Part shown: positions 12,361 through 20,983 of the stretch, in pieces | How the letters are laid out: each line of letters opens with the position of its first letter | How positions within the stretch are numbered: position 1 is the stretch's first letter | From: an uncultured Prevotellaceae bacterium | Lineage (GTDB): Bacteria; Bacteroidota; Bacteroidia; Bacteroidales; Bacteroidaceae | DNA length: 64,000 nucleotides | Reading direction: 5' to 3' | Assembly (NCBI GenBank): GCA_902778255.1 | Contig: CACYXD010000014.1 | Span: forward strand, 1 to 64,000 | Program-made: the position numbers and the translations under genes | Notes under the pieces: generated by a model | What the model was told of the DNA's origin: nothing | The model's database searches: none | Seen by the model: the letters and a program-made list of their open reading frames with translations, nothing else

Positions 12361-13708
12361 TGATGATAGTTGCTTTAAGTGCAGTCTTGTCGTGATTAAA
12401 ATCTCCCATGCGCACCCTGATCAGTTCGTTGTCATATTCAGGTTTCGCATCCATTGGCGACAGTTCCACACGTATATAATTCTTTGTAAATCCATGCATG
12501 GCACGCCCGCGGGTGGCTTTTTCGAAGAGTACCTCAGCCTCCTGTCCTATGTACTGCTCATAGAAGCCTATGGTTTTCTCGTCCGAAAGCTCCAGCAGTC
12601 GCTTGCTGCGCAGTTTCTTTTCCTTCTCAGGTACTACATAATCTATCTTCAAGGCCGACGTGCCAGGACGCTCGGAATATGGGAACACATGCAGTTGTGT
12701 GACAGGCAGCGTCTTCAGGAAATCATAGGTCTGCTCAAAGCATTCAGGGGTCTCGCCTCGGCAGCCCACCATCACATCCACACCGATGAAGGCATCAGGC
12801 ATCAGTTCCTTGATACGCAGGATTTTTTCGGCAAAGAGCTGTCGGTCGTAGTGGCGATGCATCAGTCGCAGCACCTCATCACTGCCACTCTGCAAGGGGA
12901 TATGGAAATGCGGCATGAAGGCACGGCTCTCTTTGGCACAATAGTCTATCAATTCGTCGCTCAACAAATCTGGCTCCAAACTGCTGATACGGTATCTGCT
13001 AATACCCTCTACCTTATCAAGGGCTTTCACTAGGTCAATAAACTTCTCGCCTGTGGTCTTACCGAAGTCGCCGATATTCACACCCGTGAGCACAATCTCC
13101 TTTCCTCCCTCTACTGCAGCCTGTTCTGCCTGTGCTACCAGCGATGCTATCGAGGGATTACGACTGAACCCGCGCGCGTACGGGATAGTACAATAGGTAC
13201 AGAAATAGTCACATCCGTCCTGCACCTTCAGAAAATATCTGGTACGATTGCCCCGTGAACATGAAGGCGCAAAGGTCTTAATGTCCTTCGTCTTTACAGC
13301 CTTATAGGGTGTTGTCACGTTTGTCGCAACTGTGTTGCGACTTACGAAAGCCTCGGAAAGGAATTGGATGAGGTTGGCTTTCTCGTTGGCGCCTAATACC
13401 AGACTAACACCTTCTATCTGACTAACGGCCTCAGCCTCCAACTGCGCATAGCAACCTGTCACCACTACGAAAGCTCCAGGATTCTCACGCACCAGTCTAT
13501 GGATGGCCTGACGACACTTATGGTCAGCCACATCCGTTACCGAACAAGTGTTAATCAGGCAGATATCCGCCTGCTCACTCTTCTGAGCCGTACGGACACC
13601 CATTTCCTGAAGCATACGTCCAAAAGTGGAGGTCTCGGAGAAGTTCAACTTACAACCAAGGGTGAAATATTTGGCTGTTTTGCCTTGAAAAGCAGATGTA
13701 TCAATCAT
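12353..13708 (-). CDS. mtaB: tRNA t6A37 methylthiotransferase MtaB
   Basis: 451 residues with the methylthiotransferase order: N-terminal UPF0004 domain with three cluster cysteines (LGCKLN, NTCSVT, TGCYAQ), radical SAM domain with CDYFCTYC (CxxxCxxC), and C-terminal TRAM-like part. The LGCKLNFSE start and CTIPYARG motif separate MtaB from MiaB and RimO. It adds a methylthio group to N6-threonylcarbamoyladenosine at position 37 of tRNAs. It forms an operon with the downstream glycosyltransferase. Confidence 0.9.
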   Translation of the reverse strand: MIDTSAFQGKTAKYFTLGCKLNFSETSTFGRMLQEMGVRTAQKSEQADICLINTCSVTDVADHKCRQAIHRLVRENPGAFVVVTGCYAQLEAEAVSQIEGVSLVLGANEKANLIQFLSEAFVSRNTVATNVTTPYKAVKTKDIKTFAPSCSRGNRTRYFLKVQDGCDYFCTYCTIPYARGFSRNPSIASLVAQAEQAAVEGGKEIVLTGVNIGDFGKTTGEKFIDLVKALDKVEGISRYRISSLEPDLLSDELIDYCAKESRAFMPHFHIPLQSGSDEVLRLMHRHYDRQLFAEKILRIKELMPDAFIGVDVMVGCRGETPECFEQTYDFLKTLPVTQLHVFPYSERPGTSALKIDYVVPEKEKKLRSKRLLELSDEKTIGFYEQYIGQEAEVLFEKATRGRAMHGFTKNYIRVELSPMDAKPEYDNELIRVRMGDFNHDKTALKATIING

Positions 13709-13728
13709 ATCTTATTTTTTCTGTTTTG

Positions 13729-13736
13729 CAAAGGTA
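13729..13736 (-). promoter_or_regulatory. -7 box (TACCTTTG) of mtaB
   Basis: Perfect TAnnTTTG on the minus strand, 21 nt upstream of the mtaB ATG. Confidence 0.65.
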
Positions 13737-13905
13737 CACATTAATTGGCGAAAAACACCCATATTTGTCTTAAATTCATTTAAGTGTAATTTGTATACTA
13801 TTTTTAACATTTCGTATATTATTGATTATCAGTAACTTGCAAAAAAGTTACAAAAATAGACTAAAAAAAAATGAAAAAAATGTATCATCGTATCAAAAAA
13901 ATGCC

Positions 13906-13913
13906 TACCTTTG
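13906..13913 (+). promoter_or_regulatory. -7 box (TACCTTTG) of the small lipoprotein gene
   Basis: Perfect TAnnTTTG on the plus strand, giving a leader of about 45 nt before the ATG at 13967. The 170 bp between this and mtaB is AT-rich and holds no gene. Confidence 0.65.
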
Positions 13914-13966
13914 CATCGTTTTAATAAACAAATGATTGTTTTACAGATTTAAAAAGCAAAAAAGAA

Positions 13967-14137
13967 ATGAAAAAGATTGCATTTATGTTCGCAGTTGCAG
14001 CTATGTTCGTAGCATGTGGTAATGGTAACAAGCCCGCTGAGGAGGTTGCTACAGATTCTATCGCTGAGGTAGACACCACTGTTGTTGACACTACCGTTGT
14101 TGACACAACTGTTGTTGACTCTGTAGTTGCTGAGTAA
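13967..14137 (+). CDS. Small repeat lipoprotein (56 aa)
   Basis: ATG 13967 to TAA 14135-14137, too short for a usual ORF cut-off. Residues 1-17 (MKKIAFMFAVAAMFVAC) form a lipoprotein signal with lipobox FVAC. The mature part is acidic and ends in repeats of the five-residue unit VDTTV. It has its own promoter and its own strong terminator, so it is a real monocistronic gene. Very small lipoproteins of this type are common in Bacteroidales and have no known role; a structural role at the outer membrane is only a guess. Confidence 0.8.
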   Translation: MKKIAFMFAVAAMFVACGNGNKPAEEVATDSIAEVDTTVVDTTVVDTTVVDSVVAE

Positions 14138-14164
14138 TTTAGCGAACTAAGTAAGGAAACGCAA

Positions 14165-14197
14165 GGGGATGTATCGAGAGATATATCCTCTTTTTTT
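14165..14197 (+). terminator. Terminator of the small lipoprotein gene
   Basis: Hairpin GGGGATGTAT/ATATATCCTC with a 6-nt loop followed by seven T. Confidence 0.8.
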
Positions 14198-14253
14198 GTA
14201 TGCGCAATTCATAGAATTTATTGAGGCGGTTTAGCCATCCAACAAGACTTACG

Positions 14254-14286
14254 AAAAATCCCAGCCACATCTCTGTGACTGGGATT
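14254..14286 (-). terminator. Terminator of the rpsF-rpsR-rplI operon
   Basis: On the minus strand AATCCCAGTCACA pairs with TGTGGCTGGGATT, followed by a T tract, 38 nt after the rplI stop codon. Confidence 0.85.
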
Positions 14287-14323
14287 CGCGTTGTAATATC
14301 AATGATATTGCTTTACAGCGAGC

Positions 14324-14842
14324 TTATTCAGCTACGGGAGCCTCTGCTTCCTGAGCAGGAGCCTCTTCAACAGCAGGAGCTGCTACTTCCTCAACGGGAG
14401 CACCCTCGGCAACAACCTTAACGGGAACCTCAGCGCTAACCTCCTTGTGGAAGCGAACAACAGCTACATAATCGCCAACCTTCTTGATATCCTTCAGGAC
14501 GATGATCTTACGATCAACCTCCTTACCCAGCTTAGCAAGCTCCTCAGCAACGGTCATGTTGGTAACAGAACCATAGAGCTGACCAGTAGCGCTAACCTTA
14601 GCGGCGATGGTAAGTGCAACACCCTCGAGAGCGGCAGCCTTCTCCTCAGCGGCAGCCTTCAGAGCAGCCAGCTTGTGAGCCTGCTGCTTCAGGTTCTCGG
14701 CGAGAATCTTCTTGGCAGAGGGAGAAGCAATAACGGCCTTACCCTGAGGAATCAGGTAGTTACGGCCATAACCCGACTTAACATTTACGATATCGTTCTT
14801 GAATCCCAAGCCGATAACATCTTCTTTCAAAATCAATTCCAT
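14324..14842 (-). CDS. rplI: Ribosomal protein bL9
   Basis: 172 residues starting MELILKEDVIGLGFKNDIV with the conserved N-terminal GYGRNYLIP motif. The last about 25 residues are an Ala/Glu-rich acidic extension (APVEEVAAPAVEEAPAQEAE) beyond the usual length near 150. bL9 binds 23S rRNA near the L1 stalk and limits frameshifting. Last gene of the rpsF-rpsR-rplI operon. Confidence 0.97.
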   Translation of the reverse strand: MELILKEDVIGLGFKNDIVNVKSGYGRNYLIPQGKAVIASPSAKKILAENLKQQAHKLAALKAAAEEKAAALEGVALTIAAKVSATGQLYGSVTNMTVAEELAKLGKEVDRKIIVLKDIKKVGDYVAVVRFHKEVSAEVPVKVVAEGAPVEEVAAPAVEEAPAQEAEAPVAE

Positions 14843-14860
14843 TCTTGCGTCCTCCTTTGT

Positions 14861-15127
14861 TTATTTCATCAAATCGGTTACGTAAGGCAGCAATGCAATC
14901 TGACGTGCACGCTTAACGGCCTGAGCCACACGACGCTGGTACTTCAGAGAGGTACCGGTGATACGACGGGGCAGAATCTTACCCTGCTCATTCAGGAACT
15001 TCTTCAGGAATTCGGGATCTTTGTAGTCGATATACTTGATACCACTCTTCTTGAAACGACAATACTTCTTCTTCTTCAGATCGATAGAAGGAGCTGTCAA
15101 ATAACGGATTTCGCTCTGTTCTGCCAT
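14861..15127 (-). CDS. rpsR: Ribosomal protein bS18
   Basis: 88 residues with the typical core [20 protein letters not shown] and [20 protein letters not shown]. It pairs with bS6 on the 30S platform. It lies 3 nt after rpsF and 18 nt before rplI. Confidence 0.97.
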   Translation of the reverse strand: MAEQSEIRYLTAPSIDLKKKKYCRFKKSGIKYIDYKDPEFLKKFLNEQGKILPRRITGTSLKYQRRVAQAVKRARQIALLPYVTDLMK

Positions 15128-15130
15128 AGT

Positions 15131-15475
15131 TTAAGCCTCCTCTTTTTTACCAAGCTTTGCACGACGCTTCTCAGCATACTCTGCAGCAAACTTGTCAAGT
15201 TTAACAGTCTGGAAACGGATAACCTTCTCGTCACGACGATAGGCAGTCTCCAATGTCTTAATCACAGCTGGCTCAGCATTGAACTCGATGAGGAAATAGA
15301 AGCCAGAGGTCTTCTTCTCAATCTGGTAAGCCAGTTTCTTCAATCCCCAGGCCTCTTCGTTCACAATCTCAGCACCTTTGTCGGTGAGAACCTTCTTGAA
15401 CTTAGCGACCGTTTCCTTTGTCTGATCGTCAGACAAAACGGGAGTTAAAATGAAAACGGTTTCGTACTTATTCAT
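15131..15475 (-). CDS. rpsF: Ribosomal protein bS6
   Basis: 114 residues starting [18 protein letters not shown], with the ferredoxin-like bS6 fold pattern ([20 protein letters not shown]). First gene of the conserved rpsF-rpsR-rplI operon. Confidence 0.97.
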   Translation of the reverse strand: MNKYETVFILTPVLSDDQTKETVAKFKKVLTDKGAEIVNEEAWGLKKLAYQIEKKTSGFYFLIEFNAEPAVIKTLETAYRRDEKVIRFQTVKLDKFAAEYAEKRRAKLGKKEEA

Positions 15476-15522
15476 ACGTTTAATAAAAAGTTAAAATATT
15501 AATATTTTGCAAAATGCGGGCG

Positions 15523-15530
15523 CAAAGGTA
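15523..15530 (-). promoter_or_regulatory. -7 box (TACCTTTG) of the rpsF operon
   Basis: Perfect TAnnTTTG on the minus strand, about 48 nt upstream of the rpsF ATG. Confidence 0.65.
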
Positions 15531-15586
15531 CGATTTTTTTATGAGATATCAAACTATTTCGCACCTTTGCGCCCAAAATTTAACTA

Positions 15587-18500
15587 TTATTTGTATTCAC
15601 TCCATGATTTGATACCGATTCCCTCAAGACCAACCTTACAAAATGCCTCAATGAAAGCAGCTGCCAAGCGGGCGTTAGTAATCAGAGGAACGTTGAGGTC
15701 GATAGCTGCACGACGTATCTTATAGCCATTTGTCAGTTCATGGGTTGTCAGGTCCTTCGGAATATTCACAACCATATCTATCTGATGATTATGCAACAGA
15801 TCCAAAGCAGAAGGAACATTATCTGTTGCCTTTTCTTCCTCAGAAGGCCACAGCACGCGCGTATTCTCCACACCATTGTCTGTGAGATATTTCGAGGTAC
15901 CAGCTGTAGCGTACAACTCGTAACCATGCTTCACCAGCATACGTGCTGCATCCAGCATATCGGCTTTCTGCTTGGCACCACCAGTAGAGAGCAGTACTGT
16001 CTTCTTTGGAATACGATGACCTACAGAGAGCATGGCCTTCAGAAGAGCGGTATCCGTATTGTCGCCAATACAGCCCACCTCACCAGTAGAAGCCATATCC
16101 ACGCCAAGCACAGGGTCGGCCTTCTGCAAGCGGTTGAACGAGAACTGTGAGGCCTTGATGCCCACATAGTCGAGATCGAACAGGTTCTTCGAGGGCTTCT
16201 CTACTGGCAGCCCCAGCATCACCTTCGTAGCCAGGTCAATCATGTTCATCTTCAGCACCTTCGAAACGAATGGGAAACTACGCGAGGCACGCAGGTTACA
16301 CTCGATAACCAATATATCGTTCTCGCGAGCCATGTACTGGATATTGAACGGACCATTGATATTCAGCGCCTTGGCTATCTGGCGCGAGATACGTTTGATA
16401 CGACGTACGGTCTCCACATACAGTTTCTGTGGGGGGAACTGAATCGTTGCATCGCCAGAGTGTACGCCAGCAAACTCGATATGCTCAGAGATAGCGTATG
16501 CGATAATCTCGCCATTTCTTGCAACGGCATCCATCTCAATCTCCTTAGCGTGTTCAATGAACTTTGACACCACGACAGGATGATCCTCGCTGACATTGGC
16601 AGCCAGCTTCAGGAAGCGTTCCAACTCATCATTGTTAGAACATACGTTCATGGCAGCACCAGAGAGCACATATGAAGGACGCACCAGAACGGGGAAGCCT
16701 ACGCGGTCAACGAACTTGTTGATATCATCCATTGATGTCAGCGCACTCCACTCAGGCTGGTTGACACCCAGTTCATTCAGCATTTGCGAGAACTTCGCAC
16801 GATCCTCAGCGCCATCAATATCCTTTGCCTGTGTGCCCAGGATATTTACACGTTGCTCATCCAGATAGACAGCCAGGTTGTTAGGAATCTGACCACCTGT
16901 TGATACGATGACACCATAAGGAGCTTCCAAGTCGATGATATCCATCACACGTTCGAATGTCAGTTCATCGAAGTACAGACGGTCACACATATCATAGTCA
17001 GTTGATACCGTCTCAGGGTTATAGTTGATCATCACAGAGCGCCAGCCCTCCTTACGAATGGTGTTCAAGGCCTGTACACCACACCAGTCGAACTCTACGC
17101 TCGAACCGATGCGATAGGCTCCTGAGCCCAAAACGATGATACTCTTCTTATCGTTTTCATACTGGATGTCGCTGGCCACACCAGAATAGGTGACATACAG
17201 ATAGTTGGTCTGGGCTGGATACTCTGCTGCAAGGGTATCAATCTGCTTCACCACAGGCGTGATGCCCAGTTGCTTTCTGCGATTGCGCACCAGCAGCAAG
17301 GCTTCGTGCATATTTCGACTCTCATTCTCCAGTCCGATGGCGCGTGCTATCTGGAAGTCGGTGAAGCCATAGACCTTAGCCTCGCGCAGCAGTGTCTCTT
17401 CCAGCGTGTTGATATTCTGTTTCTTCAGTTTCTCATCGATGTCGATGACATGCTGCAGTTTCTCCAAGAACCACTTGTCTATCTTTGTCAGTGCATGAAT
17501 CTTTTCTATGTCATACTCAGGCATATGCATCGCCTTTGAAAGCACGAAGACGCGCTTGTCTGTAGGCTCACGCAGCGCTGCATCGATATCAGCAATCTTC
17601 AGTTCCTTGTTCTCTACGAAGCCATGCATTCCCTGCCCTATCATACGCAGGCCCTTCTGGATAGCCTCTTCGAAGGTACGTCCGATAGCCATCACCTCGC
17701 CTACCGATTTCATGCTACTACCCAGTTCCTTGTCAACGCCATGGAACTTAGACAGGTCCCAACGAGGTATCTTACATACTACATAGTCGAGGGCGGGCTC
17801 AAAGAAAGCACTCGTGGTCTTAGTAACGCTGTTCTTCAGTTCAAACAAGCCATAACCCATACCCAATTTAGCAGCCACAAAAGCCAAGGGATACCCCGTA
17901 GCCTTTGATGCCAGGGCTGACGAGCGCGACAAACGGGCATTCACCTCGATGACACGATAATCCTCTGACTCTGGGTCGAAGGCATACTGCACATTACACT
18001 CACCCACGATACCGATATGACGGATAATCTTGATAGCCAGCGCACGTAGTTTATGATATTCTGAGTTGGTCAGCGTCTGTGAAGGAGCCACCACGATACT
18101 CTCACCCGTATGGATACCCAGCGGGTCGAAGTTCTCCATGTTACAAACGGTGATACAGTTGTCGTAACGGTCACGCACCACCTCGTACTCAATCTCCTTC
18201 CAACCTTTCAGCGACTTCTCAACCAACACCTGTGGCGAGAACGAGAAGGCCTTCTCTGCGAGGGCATTCAGTTCTTCCTCGTTATCACAGAAGCCACTAC
18301 CCAGGCCTCCAAGAGCGTACGCAGCACGCAGGATGATAGGATAACCCAGTTCGGCAGCAGCCTTACGAGCATCGGCAATGTTATCACAAGCCTGGCTCTT
18401 GATAGTCTTCACATTGATCTCATCCAGTTTCTTCACGAAGAGTTCGCGGTCCTCAGTATCCATGATAGCCTGAACGGGTGTACCCAGCACCTTCACGTTG

Positions 18501-18829
18501 TACTTTTCCAGCACACCGCTCTGATACAATTCCACACCACAGTTCAATGCTGTCTGGCCACCAAAGGCCAAGAGGATGCCGTCAGGACGCTCCTTCTCAA
18601 TAACCTTCTCTACGAAATAAGGTTGTACAGGCAGGAAATACACTTGGTCGGCTACACCCTCAGAGGTCTGCACCGTAGCGATATTAGGATTGATAAGCAC
18701 CGTCTCGATACCCTCTTCCTTCATTGCTTTCAGAGCCTGCGAGCCACTATAGTCGAACTCGCCAGCCTCACCAATCTTCAGGGCTCCACTGCCCAACAGT
18801 AATACCTTCTTTATATTATTGTCCTTCAT
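15587..18829 (-). CDS. carB: Carbamoyl-phosphate synthase large subunit
   Basis: 1080 residues, full length. It shows the duplicated ATP-grasp architecture (first half begins KKVLLLGSGALKIGEAGEFD, second IIVLGSGAYRIGSSVEFDW) and a C-terminal MGS-like allosteric domain (LYATAGTSKYL). It makes carbamoyl phosphate from bicarbonate, ATP and ammonia channelled from CarA, for pyrimidine and arginine synthesis. It starts 31 nt downstream of carA. Confidence 0.97.
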   Translation of the reverse strand: MKDNNIKKVLLLGSGALKIGEAGEFDYSGSQALKAMKEEGIETVLINPNIATVQTSEGVADQVYFLPVQPYFVEKVIEKERPDGILLAFGGQTALNCGVELYQSGVLEKYNVKVLGTPVQAIMDTEDRELFVKKLDEINVKTIKSQACDNIADARKAAAELGYPIILRAAYALGGLGSGFCDNEEELNALAEKAFSFSPQVLVEKSLKGWKEIEYEVVRDRYDNCITVCNMENFDPLGIHTGESIVVAPSQTLTNSEYHKLRALAIKIIRHIGIVGECNVQYAFDPESEDYRVIEVNARLSRSSALASKATGYPLAFVAAKLGMGYGLFELKNSVTKTTSAFFEPALDYVVCKIPRWDLSKFHGVDKELGSSMKSVGEVMAIGRTFEEAIQKGLRMIGQGMHGFVENKELKIADIDAALREPTDKRVFVLSKAMHMPEYDIEKIHALTKIDKWFLEKLQHVIDIDEKLKKQNINTLEETLLREAKVYGFTDFQIARAIGLENESRNMHEALLLVRNRRKQLGITPVVKQIDTLAAEYPAQTNYLYVTYSGVASDIQYENDKKSIIVLGSGAYRIGSSVEFDWCGVQALNTIRKEGWRSVMINYNPETVSTDYDMCDRLYFDELTFERVMDIIDLEAPYGVIVSTGGQIPNNLAVYLDEQRVNILGTQAKDIDGAEDRAKFSQMLNELGVNQPEWSALTSMDDINKFVDRVGFPVLVRPSYVLSGAAMNVCSNNDELERFLKLAANVSEDHPVVVSKFIEHAKEIEMDAVARNGEIIAYAISEHIEFAGVHSGDATIQFPPQKLYVETVRRIKRISRQIAKALNINGPFNIQYMARENDILVIECNLRASRSFPFVSKVLKMNMIDLATKVMLGLPVEKPSKNLFDLDYVGIKASQFSFNRLQKADPVLGVDMASTGEVGCIGDNTDTALLKAMLSVGHRIPKKTVLLSTGGAKQKADMLDAARMLVKHGYELYATAGTSKYLTDNGVENTRVLWPSEEEKATDNVPSALDLLHNHQIDMVVNIPKDLTTHELTNGYKIRRAAIDLNVPLITNARLAAAFIEAFCKVGLEGIGIKSWSEYK

Positions 18830-18860
18830 CTTTCTTTTCTTTTTTGCCTTTTACCTTTAC

Positions 18861-19940
18861 TTAGAGCGTCTCAATAAAACGGTCAAACATAAACTCTGTA
18901 TCTACAGGACCAGAACAAGCCTCAGGGTGGAACTGACTTGAGAACCAGGGATGCGTCAGGTGACGAATACCCTCATTAGAGCCATCGTTCATGTTCACAA
19001 AGAGCTCACGCCACTCGTTACCCAGAGTAGCAGCATCTACCGCATAACCATGGTTCTGCGAAGTGACATAACAACGATTGGTGCCTACTTCGCGAACAGG
19101 CTGGTTATGAGAACGGTGACCATATTTCAGTTTGTAGATGGTAGCACCGCCAGCCTTTGCCAGCAACTGATTACCCATACAGATACCACAGATAGGCTTT
19201 CTGCTCTGCGACATCTGTTTCTTCAGGATATCTACAGCATCCACACATTTGTCAGGGTCGCCGGGACCATTAGCCAAGAACAGTCCGTCGAAGACCATAT
19301 CCGTATAATCGTAGTTCCAAGGTACACGAATCACCTCTACCCCACGATTAATCAGACAGCGGATGATATTGTTCTTCACGCCACAATCTACGAGCACCAC
19401 CTTTCGGCCTGCGCACTCATTGTAACGAATCACGTCCTTGCACGACACGCGCTCAACCCAATTGATAGAACCATAATCAGAGATCTCAGCATTCTCAGAA
19501 TCCTCCATACCCTCGAATACCAGTTTACCCATCATCACACCGTGCTCACGCAGCACCTTGGTCAACTGACGGGTATCGATACCTGTCACACCAGGCACCT
19601 TCTCACGCTTCAGCCAGTCGCCCAGACTCTCGCAGGCATTCCAATGAGAATATGCCTGAGAATAGTCACTCACAATGATGGCCGATGCATAGATGCGGTC
19701 ACTCTCCATAAAGGTGGCAATGCCATTTTCCTCTACCGTAAAGGGAGGCACACCATAGTTGCCTACCAGCGGATAAGTGAGTACCATCAACTGACCAGCA
19801 TAACTGGGGTCTGTCAGACTCTCGGGGTAGCCCATCATAGCTGTATTGAAAACCACCTCGCCAGCTACTGGACTTTCGTAACCGAAGCTCTTTCCTTTGA
19901 ATTCTGTTCCATCCTGAAGAACAAGTGTCACTTCTTTCAT
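18861..19940 (-). CDS. carA: Carbamoyl-phosphate synthase small subunit
   Basis: 359 residues: N-terminal CarA domain (LQDGTEFKGKSFGYESPVAG) and class I glutamine amidotransferase domain with nucleophile Cys in GICMGNQLL and the His/Glu pair in HPEACSGP. It hydrolyses glutamine for CarB. I see no clear TAnnTTTG box in the 75 bp upstream, which also holds the terminator of the preceding gene. Confidence 0.97.
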   Translation of the reverse strand: MKEVTLVLQDGTEFKGKSFGYESPVAGEVVFNTAMMGYPESLTDPSYAGQLMVLTYPLVGNYGVPPFTVEENGIATFMESDRIYASAIIVSDYSQAYSHWNACESLGDWLKREKVPGVTGIDTRQLTKVLREHGVMMGKLVFEGMEDSENAEISDYGSINWVERVSCKDVIRYNECAGRKVVLVDCGVKNNIIRCLINRGVEVIRVPWNYDYTDMVFDGLFLANGPGDPDKCVDAVDILKKQMSQSRKPICGICMGNQLLAKAGGATIYKLKYGHRSHNQPVREVGTNRCYVTSQNHGYAVDAATLGNEWRELFVNMNDGSNEGIRHLTHPWFSSQFHPEACSGPVDTEFMFDRFIETL

Positions 19941-19987
19941 CCTGTTATTTTTATTTTGTAATCCTGTTAAGTTTCTCTATATACAAA

Positions 19988-20014
19988 AAAGATTGGAGAA
20001 AAACCCCAATCTTT
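19988..20014 (-). terminator. Terminator after the Wza-like gene
   Basis: On the minus strand AAAGATTGG pairs with CCAATCTTT, followed by TTTTG, 5 nt after the stop codon. Confidence 0.8.
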
Positions 20015-20018
20015 AATG

Positions 20019-20819
20019 TTATTTATGTAATATGTTATAAAGCAACGAAGTCAACGAGATAAGGATAGATGTTGCAGAGAACCACAGCGTTGTCATACTG
20101 CCGACACTGGAGTTCTGAGCCTTCACCTTGTTTGGCGTCACATATATCACATCATTCTGTTGCAAATAGAAATACGGAGAATTGATGATGTCGGCATCCG
20201 TCAGGTCAAATACATGAATTGACTTCTGACCCGTTGAATCCTCACGTATCAGCTGCACATTTTTACGCTGACCATAGATAGTCAGGTCGCCTGCCTGTGC
20301 CAATGCCTCAAGAACAGAGATTTTCTCACGGCTGACGGTAAATGTACCTGGACGAGCCACCTCACCAATCACCGATATCTGATAGCCCGTCATACGCACA
20401 GTGACGATAGGATTCTCAACAGCCGACATAAAAGGTCTGATCTTATCCTGAATCATCTTCTCGCACTCAGACTTGGTCAGCCCACCTACGTGAATCTGCC
20501 CTAAAATAGGATAGTTGATGTTTCCATCATTATCTACCAAGTAGGTCTGAAGCATGGCCTGCGAAGAAGAGCTACGCGAATTAACCGAATATGGTGTTGG
20601 CACCGTCAGGTTAAAAGGTACAGCAGCCTCATCATTGATGGTACTCACCGTGATGCTCAACTGATCCTTAGGCATGATGCGGGCATCATACAGATACTGT
20701 GACTTTGATAAATCTGTCTCTTGTGAATTTTGGAAATAGGCTACGTGTTTATGGCTTGCACAACTTGCAAGTGCAACCACTGCCACAACTAACAAAAGAC
20801 CTTTTTTAAAAAACTTCAT
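20019..20819 (-). CDS. Polysaccharide export lipoprotein (Wza-like)
   Basis: 266 residues with lipobox ALASC at residues 16-20, a polysaccharide export (Poly_export) domain starting near DARIMPKDQLSITVS, then SLBB-type domains (ISVIGEVARPGTFTV), and a C-terminal hydrophobic helix (TTLWFSATSILISLTSLLYN). Wza-like proteins form the outer-membrane exit for capsule or exopolysaccharide. No Wzc kinase or transferase cluster lies next to it; between its own promoter and terminator it is monocistronic. Confidence 0.88.
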   Translation of the reverse strand: MKFFKKGLLLVVAVVALASCASHKHVAYFQNSQETDLSKSQYLYDARIMPKDQLSITVSTINDEAAVPFNLTVPTPYSVNSRSSSSQAMLQTYLVDNDGNINYPILGQIHVGGLTKSECEKMIQDKIRPFMSAVENPIVTVRMTGYQISVIGEVARPGTFTVSREKISVLEALAQAGDLTIYGQRKNVQLIREDSTGQKSIHVFDLTDADIINSPYFYLQQNDVIYVTPNKVKAQNSSVGSMTTLWFSATSILISLTSLLYNILHK

Positions 20820-20843
20820 TCTAACAGCTTTTTATTTCGCCTG

Positions 20844-20851
20844 CAAAATTA
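20844..20851 (-). promoter_or_regulatory. -7 box (TAATTTTG) of the Wza-like gene
   Basis: Matches TAnnTTTG on the minus strand, 25 nt upstream of the ATG. Confidence 0.6.
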
Positions 20852-20879
20852 CTGCTATTTTTCGACATACGCAAAAAAA

Positions 20880-20904
20880 GGAGGAGTTTTTTGAAAACCC
20901 CTCC
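20880..20904 (-). terminator. Terminator after uxaC
   Basis: On the minus strand GGAGGGG...CTCCTCC forms a hairpin followed by seven T, about 80 nt after the uxaC stop. The interval between contains a 56-bp segment flanked by the 12-bp direct repeat TTAATAGAACTT. Confidence 0.75.
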
Positions 20905-20983
20905 CTATTTTATGACTTAATAGAACTTGACTACGTCGAGTTCTTTGTCGCTCGAAAATCTAAGTAAACTTCATTTTGCTCGC

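Noticed and set aside
14447-15448. 333-codon plus-strand frame opposite rplI, rpsR and rpsF
   Set aside because: Antisense to three conserved ribosomal protein genes; Leu/Gln-rich shadow composition, no promoter.
20950-20980. Riboswitch or attenuator after uxaC
   Set aside because: No conserved riboswitch pattern; it is a short repeat downstream of the gene.
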